Shown: one piece after another, positions 35,832-44,213 of the stretch | Position numbering within the stretch: position 1 is the first letter of the stretch | Layout of the letters: the number at the start of each line of letters is the position of its first letter | DNA from: Azospirillum canadense | GTDB lineage: Bacteria; Pseudomonadota; Alphaproteobacteria; Azospirillales; Azospirillaceae | Assembly (NCBI RefSeq): GCF_025961225.1 | Contig: NZ_JAOQNG010000001.1 | Location: forward strand, 2,576,001-2,640,000 | DNA length: 64,000 bases | Direction of reading: 5' to 3' | The notes under the pieces: generated by a model | The model's input: the letters and a program-made list of their open reading frames with translations, nothing else | Told to the model about the DNA's origin: nothing | The model's database searches: none | Position numbers and translations under genes: made by a program

Positions 35832-37160
35832 TTGCCCCGCCACGCCCCGCCGCTTTTTGCCCTGCTTTTCTGCGCCCTGCTGCTGCTGACCGGCTGCGGC
35901 GTGGACAGCGAGCAGGCGGCGCTGTGCCGGAAGCTGATCCCGGCCTTCGACTCCGGACCTGTCACGCAGGTCGACGCGGTGGAAACGCCCGGCGACGAGC
36001 CCTCCGTCCGGCTGACCTATCGGGTGGGCGCGGACGAGCACTGGATCGACTGCCGCTTCGGCGGACGCTTCTTCGACGAACGCCGGCACGAGCTGGTGTC
36101 GGTGGCGACCGACCGCAGCGGAACGCTGACGGATATCCATTTCACCATGCTGCGTGTCTGGGCCCGCCTGCCCTACGCCCGCATCGGCCTGCCGCCGGAC
36201 AGCACGGGCGCGCGGCCCGCCGCCGGGCCGCGTGAGTGGGGGGCGCTGCTGTTCTTCCTGCAGCAGGTGATCAACGCCGCCACGGTGGCCTGCGTCTACG
36301 GCCTGCTGGCGCTCGGCTACACGCTGGTCTACGGCATCCTCGGCCAGATCAACCTCGCCATGGGGGAGCTGACGATGATCGGCGCCATGGTGACCGCCAT
36401 GGGCGCGGCGGCGCTGGGCATGGCGGGGCTCGGCAGCATGCCGCTGGCGGTGCTGGGCGTGCTCGCCACCGTGATGGCCTTCACCGCCGTGCAGGGCTGG
36501 ACCATGGAAAAGCTGGTCTTCCAGCGGCTGCGCCGGGTGCACAGCCACACGCCGCTGATCGCCGCGGTGGGGCTGTCCGTCGCCTACCAGGAGGGGATGC
36601 GGCTGCTGCACGGCGCCCGCGACTGGTGGCCCGCCCCGATCCTGGCCGACCGGCACGAGTTGTTCAGCGACGGGACCTTCACGGTCACCGCGCTGACCTC
36701 GCAGGGGGTGATCCTGCTGATGACGGCGGGGCTCTACGCGCTGCTGTGGGCCATCATGCAACGCACCGCCTACGGGCGCGCCCACCGCGCCTGCGCCGAC
36801 GACGTGGAGGCGGCGGAGTTGGTCGGGGTGGACGTTGACCGTACGGTGTCCACCACCTTCGCCGTGGGCGGCGCGCTGGCCGCAGCGGCGGGGGCGGTGA
36901 TCGCGCTGTACTACGGCGGGGTGAACTTCTACACGGGCTATCTGGTGGGCTTCAAGGCGCTGGCCGCCGCGGTGGTGGGCGGCATCGGCTCCGTCCCCGG
37001 CGCCATGCTGGGCGGCGCCCTGCTGGGGCTGGTGGAAACCTTCTGGTCGGCCTATTTCGCCATCGCCTACAAGGACATCGTCGCCTTCGGCCTGCTCACC
37101 CTGTTCCTGATCTACCGCCCGCATGGCCTGCTGGGGAAAGACCGAAGCCGGGGGGATTGA
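35832..37160 (+). CDS. LivH-type ABC permease with N-terminal lipoprotein-like domain
   Basis: 442 aa, about 140 longer than ordinary LivH. Residues 1-22 are a lipoprotein signal (LFALLFCALLLLTGC, lipobox LTGC), residues 23-130 a soluble, probably periplasmic domain with two further cysteines (ALCRKLIPAF, WIDCRFGGRF). From about residue 138 it is a complete branched-chain amino acid permease: ALGYTLVYGILGQINLAMGEL, then VGVDVDRTVSTTFAVGGALAA and VVGGIGSVPGAMLGGALLG. Start is TTG 35832. No livM, livG, livF or binding-protein gene is adjacent. The fusion suggests the extra domain sits at the outer face of the channel. Whether the signal is cleaved is unclear. Confidence 0.8.
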   Translation: MPRHAPPLFALLFCALLLLTGCGVDSEQAALCRKLIPAFDSGPVTQVDAVETPGDEPSVRLTYRVGADEHWIDCRFGGRFFDERRHELVSVATDRSGTLTDIHFTMLRVWARLPYARIGLPPDSTGARPAAGPREWGALLFFLQQVINAATVACVYGLLALGYTLVYGILGQINLAMGELTMIGAMVTAMGAAALGMAGLGSMPLAVLGVLATVMAFTAVQGWTMEKLVFQRLRRVHSHTPLIAAVGLSVAYQEGMRLLHGARDWWPAPILADRHELFSDGTFTVTALTSQGVILLMTAGLYALLWAIMQRTAYGRAHRACADDVEAAELVGVDVDRTVSTTFAVGGALAAAAGAVIALYYGGVNFYTGYLVGFKALAAAVVGGIGSVPGAMLGGALLGLVETFWSAYFAIAYKDIVAFGLLTLFLIYRPHGLLGKDRSRGD

Positions 37161-37235
37161 AGGAGTGCGCGCCCAGACAGCACGGGGGAGGCCGATGGCC
37201 TCCCCCGCGTGTCGACGTCGGTGCGGGTGCGCCGC

Positions 37236-38639
37236 TTACAGGCTGCGCACGTCCGTCAGGTGGCCGGTGATGGCCGCCGCCGCGGCCATGGCCGGGCTGA
37301 CGAGGTGGGTGCGGCCGCCGCGACCCTGGCGGCCTTCGAAGTTGCGGTTGGAGGTCGAGGCGCTGCGCTCACCCGGCGACAGCCGGTCGGCGTTCATCGC
37401 CAGGCACATGGAACAGCCCGGTTCGCGCCACTCGAAGCCGGCCGCGGTGAAGATCTTGTCCAGACCCTCCTCCTCCGCCTGCTCCTTGACGAGGCCGGAA
37501 CCGGGGACGACCAGCGCGCGCACGCCGTCGGCCACCTTGCGCCCCTCGGCGATCACCGCGGCAGCGCGCAGATCCTCGATGCGGCCGTTGGTGCAGGAAC
37601 CGATGAAGACCGTGTCCACCTTCACCTCGGTCAGCTTCTGGCCGGGCGTCAGGCCCATGTAGGCCAGCGAGCGTTCCACGGCGGCGCGCTTGCCGGCGTC
37701 GGCCACGTCGGCCGGGTTCGGCACGGTCGCGGTGATCGGCAGCACGTCCTCCGGGCTGGTGCCCCAGGTGACCTGCGGGACGATGTCGGCGGCGTTCAGC
37801 ACGACGGTCTTGTCGTAGACCGCACCCTCGTCCGACGGCAGCGTCTTCCAGAACTCCACCGCCTGCTCCCAGGCGCCGGCCTTGGGGGCGAGCGCGCGGC
37901 CCTTCACATACTCGAAGGTCTTCTCGTCCGGGGCGATCAGGCCGGCGCGGGCGCCGCCTTCGATCGCCATGTTGCAGACGGTCATGCGGCCTTCCATGGA
38001 CAGACCGCGGATCGCCTCGCCGGCGAACTCGATGACGTGGCCGGTGCCGCCGGCGGTGCCGATCTTGCCGATGATCGCCAGCACGATGTCCTTGGCGGTC
38101 ACGCCCGCCGGCAGCTCGCCGTCGACGCGGACCAGCATGTTCTTGGCCGGCTTCTGCAGCAGGGTCTGGGTGGCCAGCACATGCTCCACCTCCGACGTGC
38201 CGATGCCGAAGGCCAGCGCGCCGAAGGCACCGTGCGTGGCGGTGTGGCTGTCGCCGCAGACGATGGTGGTGCCGGGCAGCGTGAAGCCCTGCTCCGGCCC
38301 GACGATGTGCACGATGCCCTGGCGGACGTCGTCCATCGGGAAGTAGCGGATGCCGAAGTCGCGCGCGTTCTTGTCCAGCGTCTCGACCTGGATGCGGCTT
38401 TCCTCCTCGACGATGCCCTTGGAGCGGTCGGTGGTCGGCACGTTGTGGTCCGGCACGGCAAGCGTCGCCTCCGGGCGGCGCACCTGACGTCCGGCAAGGC
38501 GCAGCCCCTCGAACGCCTGCGGGCTGGTCACTTCATGGACCAAATGGCGGTCGATGTAGAGGATGCAGGTGCCGTCGTCCTGGCGGTGGACGACATGGCT
38601 GTCCCAAATCTTGTCGAACAGGGTGCGCGGCTTGGACAT
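37236..38639 (-). CDS. leuC: 3-isopropylmalate dehydratase, large subunit
   Basis: 467 aa aconitase-family enzyme of leucine synthesis, isomerising 2- and 3-isopropylmalate with LeuD. The 4Fe-4S cysteines are visible in [10 protein letters not shown] (about residue 345) and in [11 protein letters not shown] (about residues 405-415); [19 protein letters not shown] is the substrate-site signature. Start ATG 38639 has an AGAGAGAA ribosome site. leuD is not adjacent within the window. A clear promoter with an operator-like dyad is located upstream. Confidence 0.97.
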   Translation of the reverse strand: MSKPRTLFDKIWDSHVVHRQDDGTCILYIDRHLVHEVTSPQAFEGLRLAGRQVRRPEATLAVPDHNVPTTDRSKGIVEEESRIQVETLDKNARDFGIRYFPMDDVRQGIVHIVGPEQGFTLPGTTIVCGDSHTATHGAFGALAFGIGTSEVEHVLATQTLLQKPAKNMLVRVDGELPAGVTAKDIVLAIIGKIGTAGGTGHVIEFAGEAIRGLSMEGRMTVCNMAIEGGARAGLIAPDEKTFEYVKGRALAPKAGAWEQAVEFWKTLPSDEGAVYDKTVVLNAADIVPQVTWGTSPEDVLPITATVPNPADVADAGKRAAVERSLAYMGLTPGQKLTEVKVDTVFIGSCTNGRIEDLRAAAVIAEGRKVADGVRALVVPGSGLVKEQAEEEGLDKIFTAAGFEWREPGCSMCLAMNADRLSPGERSASTSNRNFEGRQGRGGRTHLVSPAMAAAAAITGHLTDVRSL

Positions 38640-38699
38640 AGCAATTCTCTCTTGCGGCAATTCTCTCTCGCGGACCACTGACCGGACGAACGAAGCGTG

Positions 38700-38743
38700 C
38701 GGTAAGAGGGCCGCACAATAGCGATCTCTTACCGTCAGGACAA
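38700..38743 (-). promoter_or_regulatory. leuC promoter with an overlapping inverted repeat
   Basis: On the minus strand: -35 TTGTCC (38738-38743), 17-base spacer, -10 TATTGT (38715-38720), predicted start near 38708. A 9-bp inverted repeat CGGTAAGAG/CTCTTACCG has one arm in the spacer (38726-38734) and the other at the start site (38700-38708), an ideal repressor position. The ribosome-site segment GAGAGAATTGC occurs twice in tandem just before leuC. Confidence 0.6.
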
Positions 38744-38849
38744 GCCGCGGCTGCGCGGCGCGGTTGCCAAAGCGTTCCGCGCGGCTGGATGCGGACCCGC
38801 CCCTTGTGCTAGCGTCCGGTCCCGTCCACACCGCAAGAAGGGTCTTCCC

Positions 38850-39035
38850 GTGACGGACCGCACTGTCCGCTGTGAGCGCTGCGACACGCCCCACCCGGCC
38901 GACCTGCCCGGCTGCCCGAACTGCCGGCGCATCCGCCAGACCAACATCGCCATCGCCACCACGCTGATCATGCTGGTGGTCCTGGCTGTCGCGGGCTGGT
39001 TCGGCGTGCAGGTCCTGACCGGATTTTCTCTATGA
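38850..39035 (+). CDS. small zinc-ribbon membrane protein (61 aa)
   Basis: Two CxxC pairs (CERC and CPNC, about 13 residues apart) followed by a basic linker and one membrane helix ([19 protein letters not shown]). Start GTG 38850 has AAGAAGGG eight bases upstream. Zinc ribbon on the cytoplasmic side with a C-terminal anchor is the likely topology. A second gene of the same design follows 72 bases later. Confidence 0.65.
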   Translation: MTDRTVRCERCDTPHPADLPGCPNCRRIRQTNIAIATTLIMLVVLAVAGWFGVQVLTGFSL

Positions 39036-39107
39036 AAAAGCTTTAATGCCCGCCGACGCCTGTCCTGGGCGAGAATGGGGCAACCTGTTCCACCGGGATT
39101 GCGGATC

Positions 39108-39311
39108 ATGAGCGACGCCACGGGCTGCCCCTATTGCGGGGAGGAATACGGGCACGGCCCGAACGACTGCCCGCTGTGCCGTTCGGCCCGCCGCAAGGAT
39201 ATCGTCATCCGCTGCGTCATCGGGCTGATGTTCATCGTCCCGATGCTGACGCTGTTCGTGACCATCTTCCTGGACAGCGGCGTCGGCCAGAAGATCTTCT
39301 CGCTGGACTGA
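39108..39311 (+). CDS. small zinc-ribbon membrane protein, second copy (67 aa)
   Basis: Again two CxxC pairs (CPYC and CPLC), a basic linker (RSARRKDIVIR) and a membrane helix (VIGLMFIVPMLTLFVTIFL). The layout matches the preceding gene although identity is low, suggesting an old duplication. ATG 39108 is preferred over an in-frame start at 39075. Function unknown. Confidence 0.65.
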   Translation: MSDATGCPYCGEEYGHGPNDCPLCRSARRKDIVIRCVIGLMFIVPMLTLFVTIFLDSGVGQKIFSLD

Positions 39312-39402
39312 AGGGACGCGGATCAGCCGTCCCGGGAACGCAACCCTCCCCCGCCCGCCCGCGCCCTAGGATGCGGCAAAACAATGGGCGGGAGGGACAG
39401 CC

Positions 39403-40338
39403 ATGGCCGACCAGGCCGTGCCGCGCGCTGCGGAGGGCCGCAGACCCGGAGTTACGGGCCCCGGCGCCGTGGTCTACGCGCAGCTTGCGGGCATCGTGCT
39501 GTTCTGGGGCGCCAACTGGCCCCTGATGAAGACGGCCCTGTCCGACATCGGGCCGCTGACCTTCTGCGCCCTGCGCATGATCGGCGCCGCCGCGGTGGTG
39601 GCCGTGCTGTCGCCCTTGCTGAAGTTCCCGCTGCTGCCCCGGCGGGGGGAGCGCTGGCCGCTCGCCCTCGTCGGGTTGCTGCAGATCGCGGCCATGATGG
39701 ACTTCGGCGCCGTCGGCCTGCGCGTCGTGCCGCCCGGACGGGCGTCGGTGCTCGCCTACACCATGCAGATGTGGGCCTTGCCGCTCGGCGTGCTGCTGGC
39801 GGGGGAGCGCTTTACCGGCCAGCGCGTGGCCGGCGCGCTGCTCGCCTTCGCCGGCGTTCTGGTCTTCTTCAACCCGGCGCTGGTCGACTGGGGCAACGGG
39901 GCGGCGCTGGTCGGCAACGGGCTGCTGCTGACCAGCGCCTTCTGCTGGGCGCTGGGGGCGACATTCTACCGCCGCCGCGCGGGCGGCTGGCGGACGCCCT
40001 TCTGGACGCAGACCTTCTGGCAGATCGCGCTCAGCGGTGCGGTGACGGCACCGCTGGCGCTGGCGGCGGAGCACGCGCGGCCGATCCACTGGACCCCCGC
40101 GCTCGGCACCGTCCTGGCCTTCAACTGGCTGGTCGCCACGGGCCTCTGCTATTGGTGGTGGTCGAAATCGCTGACGGCGATGCCCGCGGCGCAGGCCGGG
40201 CAAATCGTCTGCCTCGTCCCCATCACGGCGCTGGTTTTGAGCGCCCTCTTCATGGGCGAGCCGCTGAGCGTGGGCGTGCTGGCGGCCGTCGCGCTGATCG
40301 GGGCCGGCATCGTCACCACGATGCGAGCCCCGCGCTAG
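39403..40338 (+). CDS. EamA/DMT family transporter
   Basis: 311 aa with ten hydrophobic segments forming two EamA repeats (first from YAQLAGIVLFWGANWPLMK, second from GNGLLLTSAFCWALGATFY). The repeat ends LVPITALVLSALFMGEPLSVG, the usual EamA C-terminal signature. Inner-membrane exporter of metabolites or amino acids; substrate unknown. An N-terminal 20-residue hydrophilic tail precedes the first helix. Ends nine bases before the convergent penicillin-binding protein gene. Confidence 0.9.
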   Translation: MADQAVPRAAEGRRPGVTGPGAVVYAQLAGIVLFWGANWPLMKTALSDIGPLTFCALRMIGAAAVVAVLSPLLKFPLLPRRGERWPLALVGLLQIAAMMDFGAVGLRVVPPGRASVLAYTMQMWALPLGVLLAGERFTGQRVAGALLAFAGVLVFFNPALVDWGNGAALVGNGLLLTSAFCWALGATFYRRRAGGWRTPFWTQTFWQIALSGAVTAPLALAAEHARPIHWTPALGTVLAFNWLVATGLCYWWWSKSLTAMPAAQAGQIVCLVPITALVLSALFMGEPLSVGVLAAVALIGAGIVTTMRAPR

Positions 40339-40346
40339 AACCGGGT

Positions 40347-42188
40347 CTAATGCTTCAGCTTGGCCGCCTCCGTCACGAAGCTGCGCCAGATCTCCGCGGG
40401 CACGGTGCCGCCGGTGACGCCCTTCATGGGGCGGTTGTCGTCGTTGCCGACCCAGACGCCCACGGTCATGCCGTTGGCGAAGCCGACGAACCAGGCGTCG
40501 CGGTCGTCGTTGGTGGTGCCGGTCTTGCCGCCGGCCATGCCCCCGGCGACCGCGTTGGACACCCGCGCCCCCCGGCCGGTGCCGTCGCGCAGGACGCCGG
40601 CCAGCAGGGTCCGCATGGCCGCCGTGGTGTCGGCCTCGATGACCCGCTCCGGCGGACGCTTGCCGTAGGCGTAGATCTCGCGCCCGCGCGGGTCGGCGAT
40701 GCGCTGGAACAGATGGCCGTCCACCTTGTAGCCGCCGTTGGCGACGGCGGCGTAGGCCTGCGTCAGCTCCATCAGCGACACCTCGCTGACGCCGAGCGCG
40801 AGACCGAGGTCGGCGTCCAGCGGCGATTCGACGCCCAGCCGGCGGGCCACCGCCGCCACCTCCTCCGCGTGGCCGCGAGTCAGGCGGGCCGACGCGGTGT
40901 TGCTGGAATGGGCGAAGGCCTCGGCCAGGGTCAGCTGCTCCGGGTAGCGGCCATCGACGTTGCGGATGGCACGGCCGTCGGTGAATTCCATGCGCGAGCC
41001 GTCGACGGTTGAGGCCGGCGTCATCCCCCGCTCCAGCGCCGCCAGATAGACGAACAGCTTGAAGGCGGAGCCCGGCTGCCGCTGCGCCTGGACCGCGCGG
41101 TTGAAGTGGTCGCGCCGGGCCGAGGAGTCGCGGCCACCGATCATCGCCAGGATCTCCCCATCGCCGTCCAGCGCGACCAGCGCCACCTCCGCGTCGCCGA
41201 CCGCCTTGGCGCGGCGCGCCAGCACCGTCTCCACGCTGCGCGCGGCGGCGATCTGCAGATCGCGGTCGAGCGTCGTGCGCGCCGTGAAGGTCGGGCCGGG
41301 ACGCGCCACATCGGCGTAGCGTTCACTGGCGAAGCGGTCGAAGCGCGCCTTCGCCGTGCCGCGGAAGTGGCCGGTGGACAGAGCCGCCGTCTTGTTCGCC
41401 GCGACCAGCATCACCCGCTGGCGCTTGGCCGTCTCCGCCTTGCGCTTGGTGATGAAACCGACGTCGGCCATGGCGTCGAGCACGATTCCGGCCTTGGCGT
41501 CCGCCTTCTCCGGGTCGGCGAAGGGGTTGAGGCGCGACGGGGCGGGCAGCAGGCCGACCAGCATCGCCGACTCCTTCAGCGACAACTGGGTGGCGGATTT
41601 GCCGAAATAGACGCGCGCGGCGGCGTCCACGCCATAGGCGCCGAAGCCGAAATAGGCGCGGTTCAGGTAGAGGTAGAGGACGTTCTTCTTGCCCAACTGC
41701 TCTTCGAAGTCGTTGGCGCTGTAGATCTCGTACGCTTTGCGCGCCCAGCGGTCGTAGTCGTTGAGAAAGATGATCTTCATCGTCTGCTGGGTCAGCGTGC
41801 TGCCGCCCTGGCTGAAATGCCCGGACGTCACCGCCACGGCCAGAGCGCGGGCAAGGCCCTGGTAGTCGATCCCGTCATGCTCCAGGAAGCGCCGGTCCTC
41901 CTTGGCGATCAGTCCCTGGATCAGGTGCTTGGGCAGCTTGTCCAGCGGCAGCGTATCGCCGTAGGTTTCACCGGCAGAGCCGATGAAACGCCCCTGCCGG
42001 TCGAGGAAGCGCACCCCCTGCCCGCGGTTGTGCGCCAGCACGTCGTTCACGGAGCGGTACTGCTCCCCGAACAGGTCGAAAGCGCGGGCGGGAGCAGACA
42101 GGAAACCGGTGATCAGGGGAATCGCCAGAGCCAGCGACAGGGCGGCGCGGCGAAGCGCAGGGAATGGTCGGAGAGATGGTCGGGGCAT
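40347..42188 (-). CDS. class A penicillin-binding protein (transglycosylase/transpeptidase)
   Basis: 613 aa. An N-terminal hydrophobic segment (AALSLALAIPLITGFL) anchors or exports it. Residues about 70-250 form the glycosyltransferase domain: AKEDRRFLEHDGID with the catalytic Glu and QGGSTLTQQTMK. Residues about 310-600 form the transpeptidase with SxxK (GSAFK), SxN (SSN) and KTG (GKTGTT). Both activities for peptidoglycan polymerisation and cross-linking are present. The N-terminus from ATG 42188 is chosen because the longer frame adds a non-hydrophobic stretch. Shorter than PBP1a, nearest to the compact 1A-type proteins. Confidence 0.92.
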   Translation of the reverse strand: MPRPSLRPFPALRRAALSLALAIPLITGFLSAPARAFDLFGEQYRSVNDVLAHNRGQGVRFLDRQGRFIGSAGETYGDTLPLDKLPKHLIQGLIAKEDRRFLEHDGIDYQGLARALAVAVTSGHFSQGGSTLTQQTMKIIFLNDYDRWARKAYEIYSANDFEEQLGKKNVLYLYLNRAYFGFGAYGVDAAARVYFGKSATQLSLKESAMLVGLLPAPSRLNPFADPEKADAKAGIVLDAMADVGFITKRKAETAKRQRVMLVAANKTAALSTGHFRGTAKARFDRFASERYADVARPGPTFTARTTLDRDLQIAAARSVETVLARRAKAVGDAEVALVALDGDGEILAMIGGRDSSARRDHFNRAVQAQRQPGSAFKLFVYLAALERGMTPASTVDGSRMEFTDGRAIRNVDGRYPEQLTLAEAFAHSSNTASARLTRGHAEEVAAVARRLGVESPLDADLGLALGVSEVSLMELTQAYAAVANGGYKVDGHLFQRIADPRGREIYAYGKRPPERVIEADTTAAMRTLLAGVLRDGTGRGARVSNAVAGGMAGGKTGTTNDDRDAWFVGFANGMTVGVWVGNDDNRPMKGVTGGTVPAEIWRSFVTEAAKLKH

Positions 42189-42357
42189 GGACCCGTGTGG
42201 GCCTTTCCTAAAGGCGCGTGAGGCGCCACAGGTCGGCCCGTGACACGGATTCCACAATCCTCCTACCCCCTAATTTCAAAACGGCGCCATCAGCCTTTGC
42301 AAGGCACCGATTGCGTGACTACGACAGCGGGACGTTCTTCTTCGGGTGAGGTCGTCG

Positions 42358-43470
42358 ATGGTGGCGCGTCTGCTTGCGGTGCTGGTCCTGCTGTGCGCGG
42401 CGGCGCTGCCGCTTTCCGGTCGTGCGGAGTCGATCCGTCAGGATCCAATGCGCATTCCCGCAAGCTTCCCCGGCCTGCTCGGCACCAGCAAAGCGGTGCT
42501 GGAGGCGCTGGTGGTCCGGCCGGATGGCCCTGGCCCCTTCCCGCTCGCCGTCATCAACCACGGCTCGCCGCGCGATCCGGCGGTTCGCGGCCAGATGTCG
42601 CCGAATGGCATGCTGCCGCAGGCCCGCGAATTCGCCCGGCGCGGCTGGGCCGCGGTGGTGGTCATGCGGCGCGGCTTCGGCGGAACCGAAGGCGATTGGG
42701 CGGAGGGCAACGGGCCCTGCAAATCCCCCGACTACAAGACCGCCGGGGAGCGCGGGGCGGAGGACATCCGGCAGGCCATCCGCTTCCTGGCGCAGCAGCC
42801 CTACATCGACCCGAAGCGGATCATCAGCGTCGGCGTCTCGGCCGGCGGATTCGCCACGGTGGCGCTGACCGCCGACCCGCCGCCGGGCCTCGTCGCCGCG
42901 GTCAGCTTCGCGGGCGGCCGGGGATCGCGCGCCGACGACGAGGTCTGCGCGCCGGAGCGTCTGGTCGACGCCTTCCGCGGCTTCGGCCGGACCTCGCGCG
43001 TGCCCATGCTGTGGGTCTATGCCGAGAACGACCATTTCTTCGGGCCGCGCTTGGCCAGGGACTTCCACGCCGCCTTCACCGGCGCCGGCGGGCGGGCCGA
43101 ATTCGTCGCCGCACCGGCCTTCGGCAAGGACGGGCATTCCCTGTTCTCCGGCCCTGGCATCCCGCAGTGGGCGCCCACCCTCGACCGCTTCCTGACGGAG
43201 CGGAATCTCACCCCGCGCAAGACCCTGATCGACCTGCCCACGGCCGCCCTGCCGCCCCCGCCGGGCCTGTCGGAGCGCGGCCGCGCCAGCTTCCAGGAGT
43301 ATCTCGCGGCGGCTCCCAACAAGGCCTTCGCCGTCTCCACCGACGGCGCCTTCGGCTGGCGCACCGGTCGCCGCAGCGAGGAGGACGCCCGCGACGGCGC
43401 CCTGGAGAACTGCGCCAAGAACGCAAAGCGCACGTGCCGGGTGGTGTACGTCAACGAGGAAGCGGAGTGA
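42358..43470 (+). CDS. secreted dienelactone-hydrolase-like alpha/beta hydrolase with C-terminal DUF4189-like tail
   Basis: 370 aa. Signal peptide (LLAVLVLLCAAALPLSGRAES). Alpha/beta hydrolase core: INHGSPRDP (oxyanion), nucleophile elbow GVSAGG (about residue 165), acid in YAENDHFFG and His in GKDGHSLF. The last 55 residues (from KAFAVSTDGAFGWRTG to RTCRVVYVNEEAE) resemble the DUF4189 module, which has two cysteines. ATG 42358 has GAGGT eight bases upstream. Probable periplasmic esterase or lipase-like enzyme; substrate unknown. Confidence 0.78.
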   Translation: MVARLLAVLVLLCAAALPLSGRAESIRQDPMRIPASFPGLLGTSKAVLEALVVRPDGPGPFPLAVINHGSPRDPAVRGQMSPNGMLPQAREFARRGWAAVVVMRRGFGGTEGDWAEGNGPCKSPDYKTAGERGAEDIRQAIRFLAQQPYIDPKRIISVGVSAGGFATVALTADPPPGLVAAVSFAGGRGSRADDEVCAPERLVDAFRGFGRTSRVPMLWVYAENDHFFGPRLARDFHAAFTGAGGRAEFVAAPAFGKDGHSLFSGPGIPQWAPTLDRFLTERNLTPRKTLIDLPTAALPPPPGLSERGRASFQEYLAAAPNKAFAVSTDGAFGWRTGRRSEEDARDGALENCAKNAKRTCRVVYVNEEAE

Positions 43471-43537
43471 TGGGGTAGGTCGTCGCGTTGGGCCCCCACC
43501 CAACGCAACCACGCACCAGCCCCAATGTTCTGAACCA

Positions 43538-43571
43538 ACAAAAAAGCCCGCCGTAACCGGCGGGCTCTTTT
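43538..43571. terminator. bidirectional terminator between the hydrolase and infC
   Basis: GCCCGCCG and CGGCGGGC (43546-43553 with 43558-43565) form a stem with a TAAC loop. On the minus strand it is followed by TTTTTT (infC end), on the plus strand by TCTTTT (hydrolase end). Confidence 0.88.
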
Positions 43572-43601
43572 GAGATTCTTGGAGAGAGCGGCACCGAAGC
43601 G

Positions 43602-44138
43602 TCACCTCGGGGCGAGCACCATCACCATCTGGCGGCCTTCGAGCTTCGGCATCTGCTCGACCTTCGCCAGTTCGTCCAGCTCGTCACGGACGCGGACGAG
43701 AACGTTCATGCCCAGGTCCTGGTGGGCCATCTCGCGTCCGCGGAAGCGCATGGTCACCTTGACCTTGTCGCCTTCCTCAAGGAAGCGACGGGCCGAACGC
43801 ATCTTCACGTCGTAGTCGTTGTCATCGATGTTCGGCCGGAGCTTGATCTCCTTGACCTCGATGATCTTCTGCTTCTTGCGCGCCTCGGCAGCCTTCTTCT
43901 GCGCCTCGTACTTGTACTTGCCGTAGTCGAGGATCTTGCAGACAGGCGGCTCCGCCTGCGGAGCGATCTCGACGAGGTCGAGACCCGCATCTTCGGCGGC
44001 CATCAGCGCATCACGCAACGAAACGACGCCCACCATCTCGCCATCGGCACCGACGAGACGGACGGAGCGTGCCGTGATCTCCCGGTTGACCCGCGGTCCA
44101 TCGCGGGTGGGAGCGGCTTCGGACGGTATCCTGGCTAT
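43602..44138 (-). CDS. infC: translation initiation factor IF-3
   Basis: 178 aa when started at ATA 44138. IF-3 keeps ribosomal subunits apart and proofreads initiator t[34 protein letters not shown] is the N-domain beginning (partly quoted), then a Lys-rich linker helix ([19 protein letters not shown]) and the C-domain with RFRGREM. Between this ATA and Met35 there is no ATG, GTG, TTG or CTG in frame, yet the N-domain clearly starts earlier. GGAG lies eight bases before the ATA. Rare start codons (AUU in E. coli) are the known autoregulation device of infC. Follows thrS by 75 bases. Confidence 0.93.
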   Translation of the reverse strand: MARIPSEAAPTRDGPRVNREITARSVRLVGADGEMVGVVSLRDALMAAEDAGLDLVEIAPQAEPPVCKILDYGKYKYEAQKKAAEARKKQKIIEVKEIKLRPNIDDNDYDVKMRSARRFLEEGDKVKVTMRFRGREMAHQDLGMNVLVRVRDELDELAKVEQMPKLEGRQMVMVLAPR

Positions 44139-44213
44139 GGACGCTTCTCCATGACTGAAAACCCGCCGGGGCGCGACCCCCCGGAGGGAGGCCCGCCCGA
44201 ACGGCGCGGTCTG

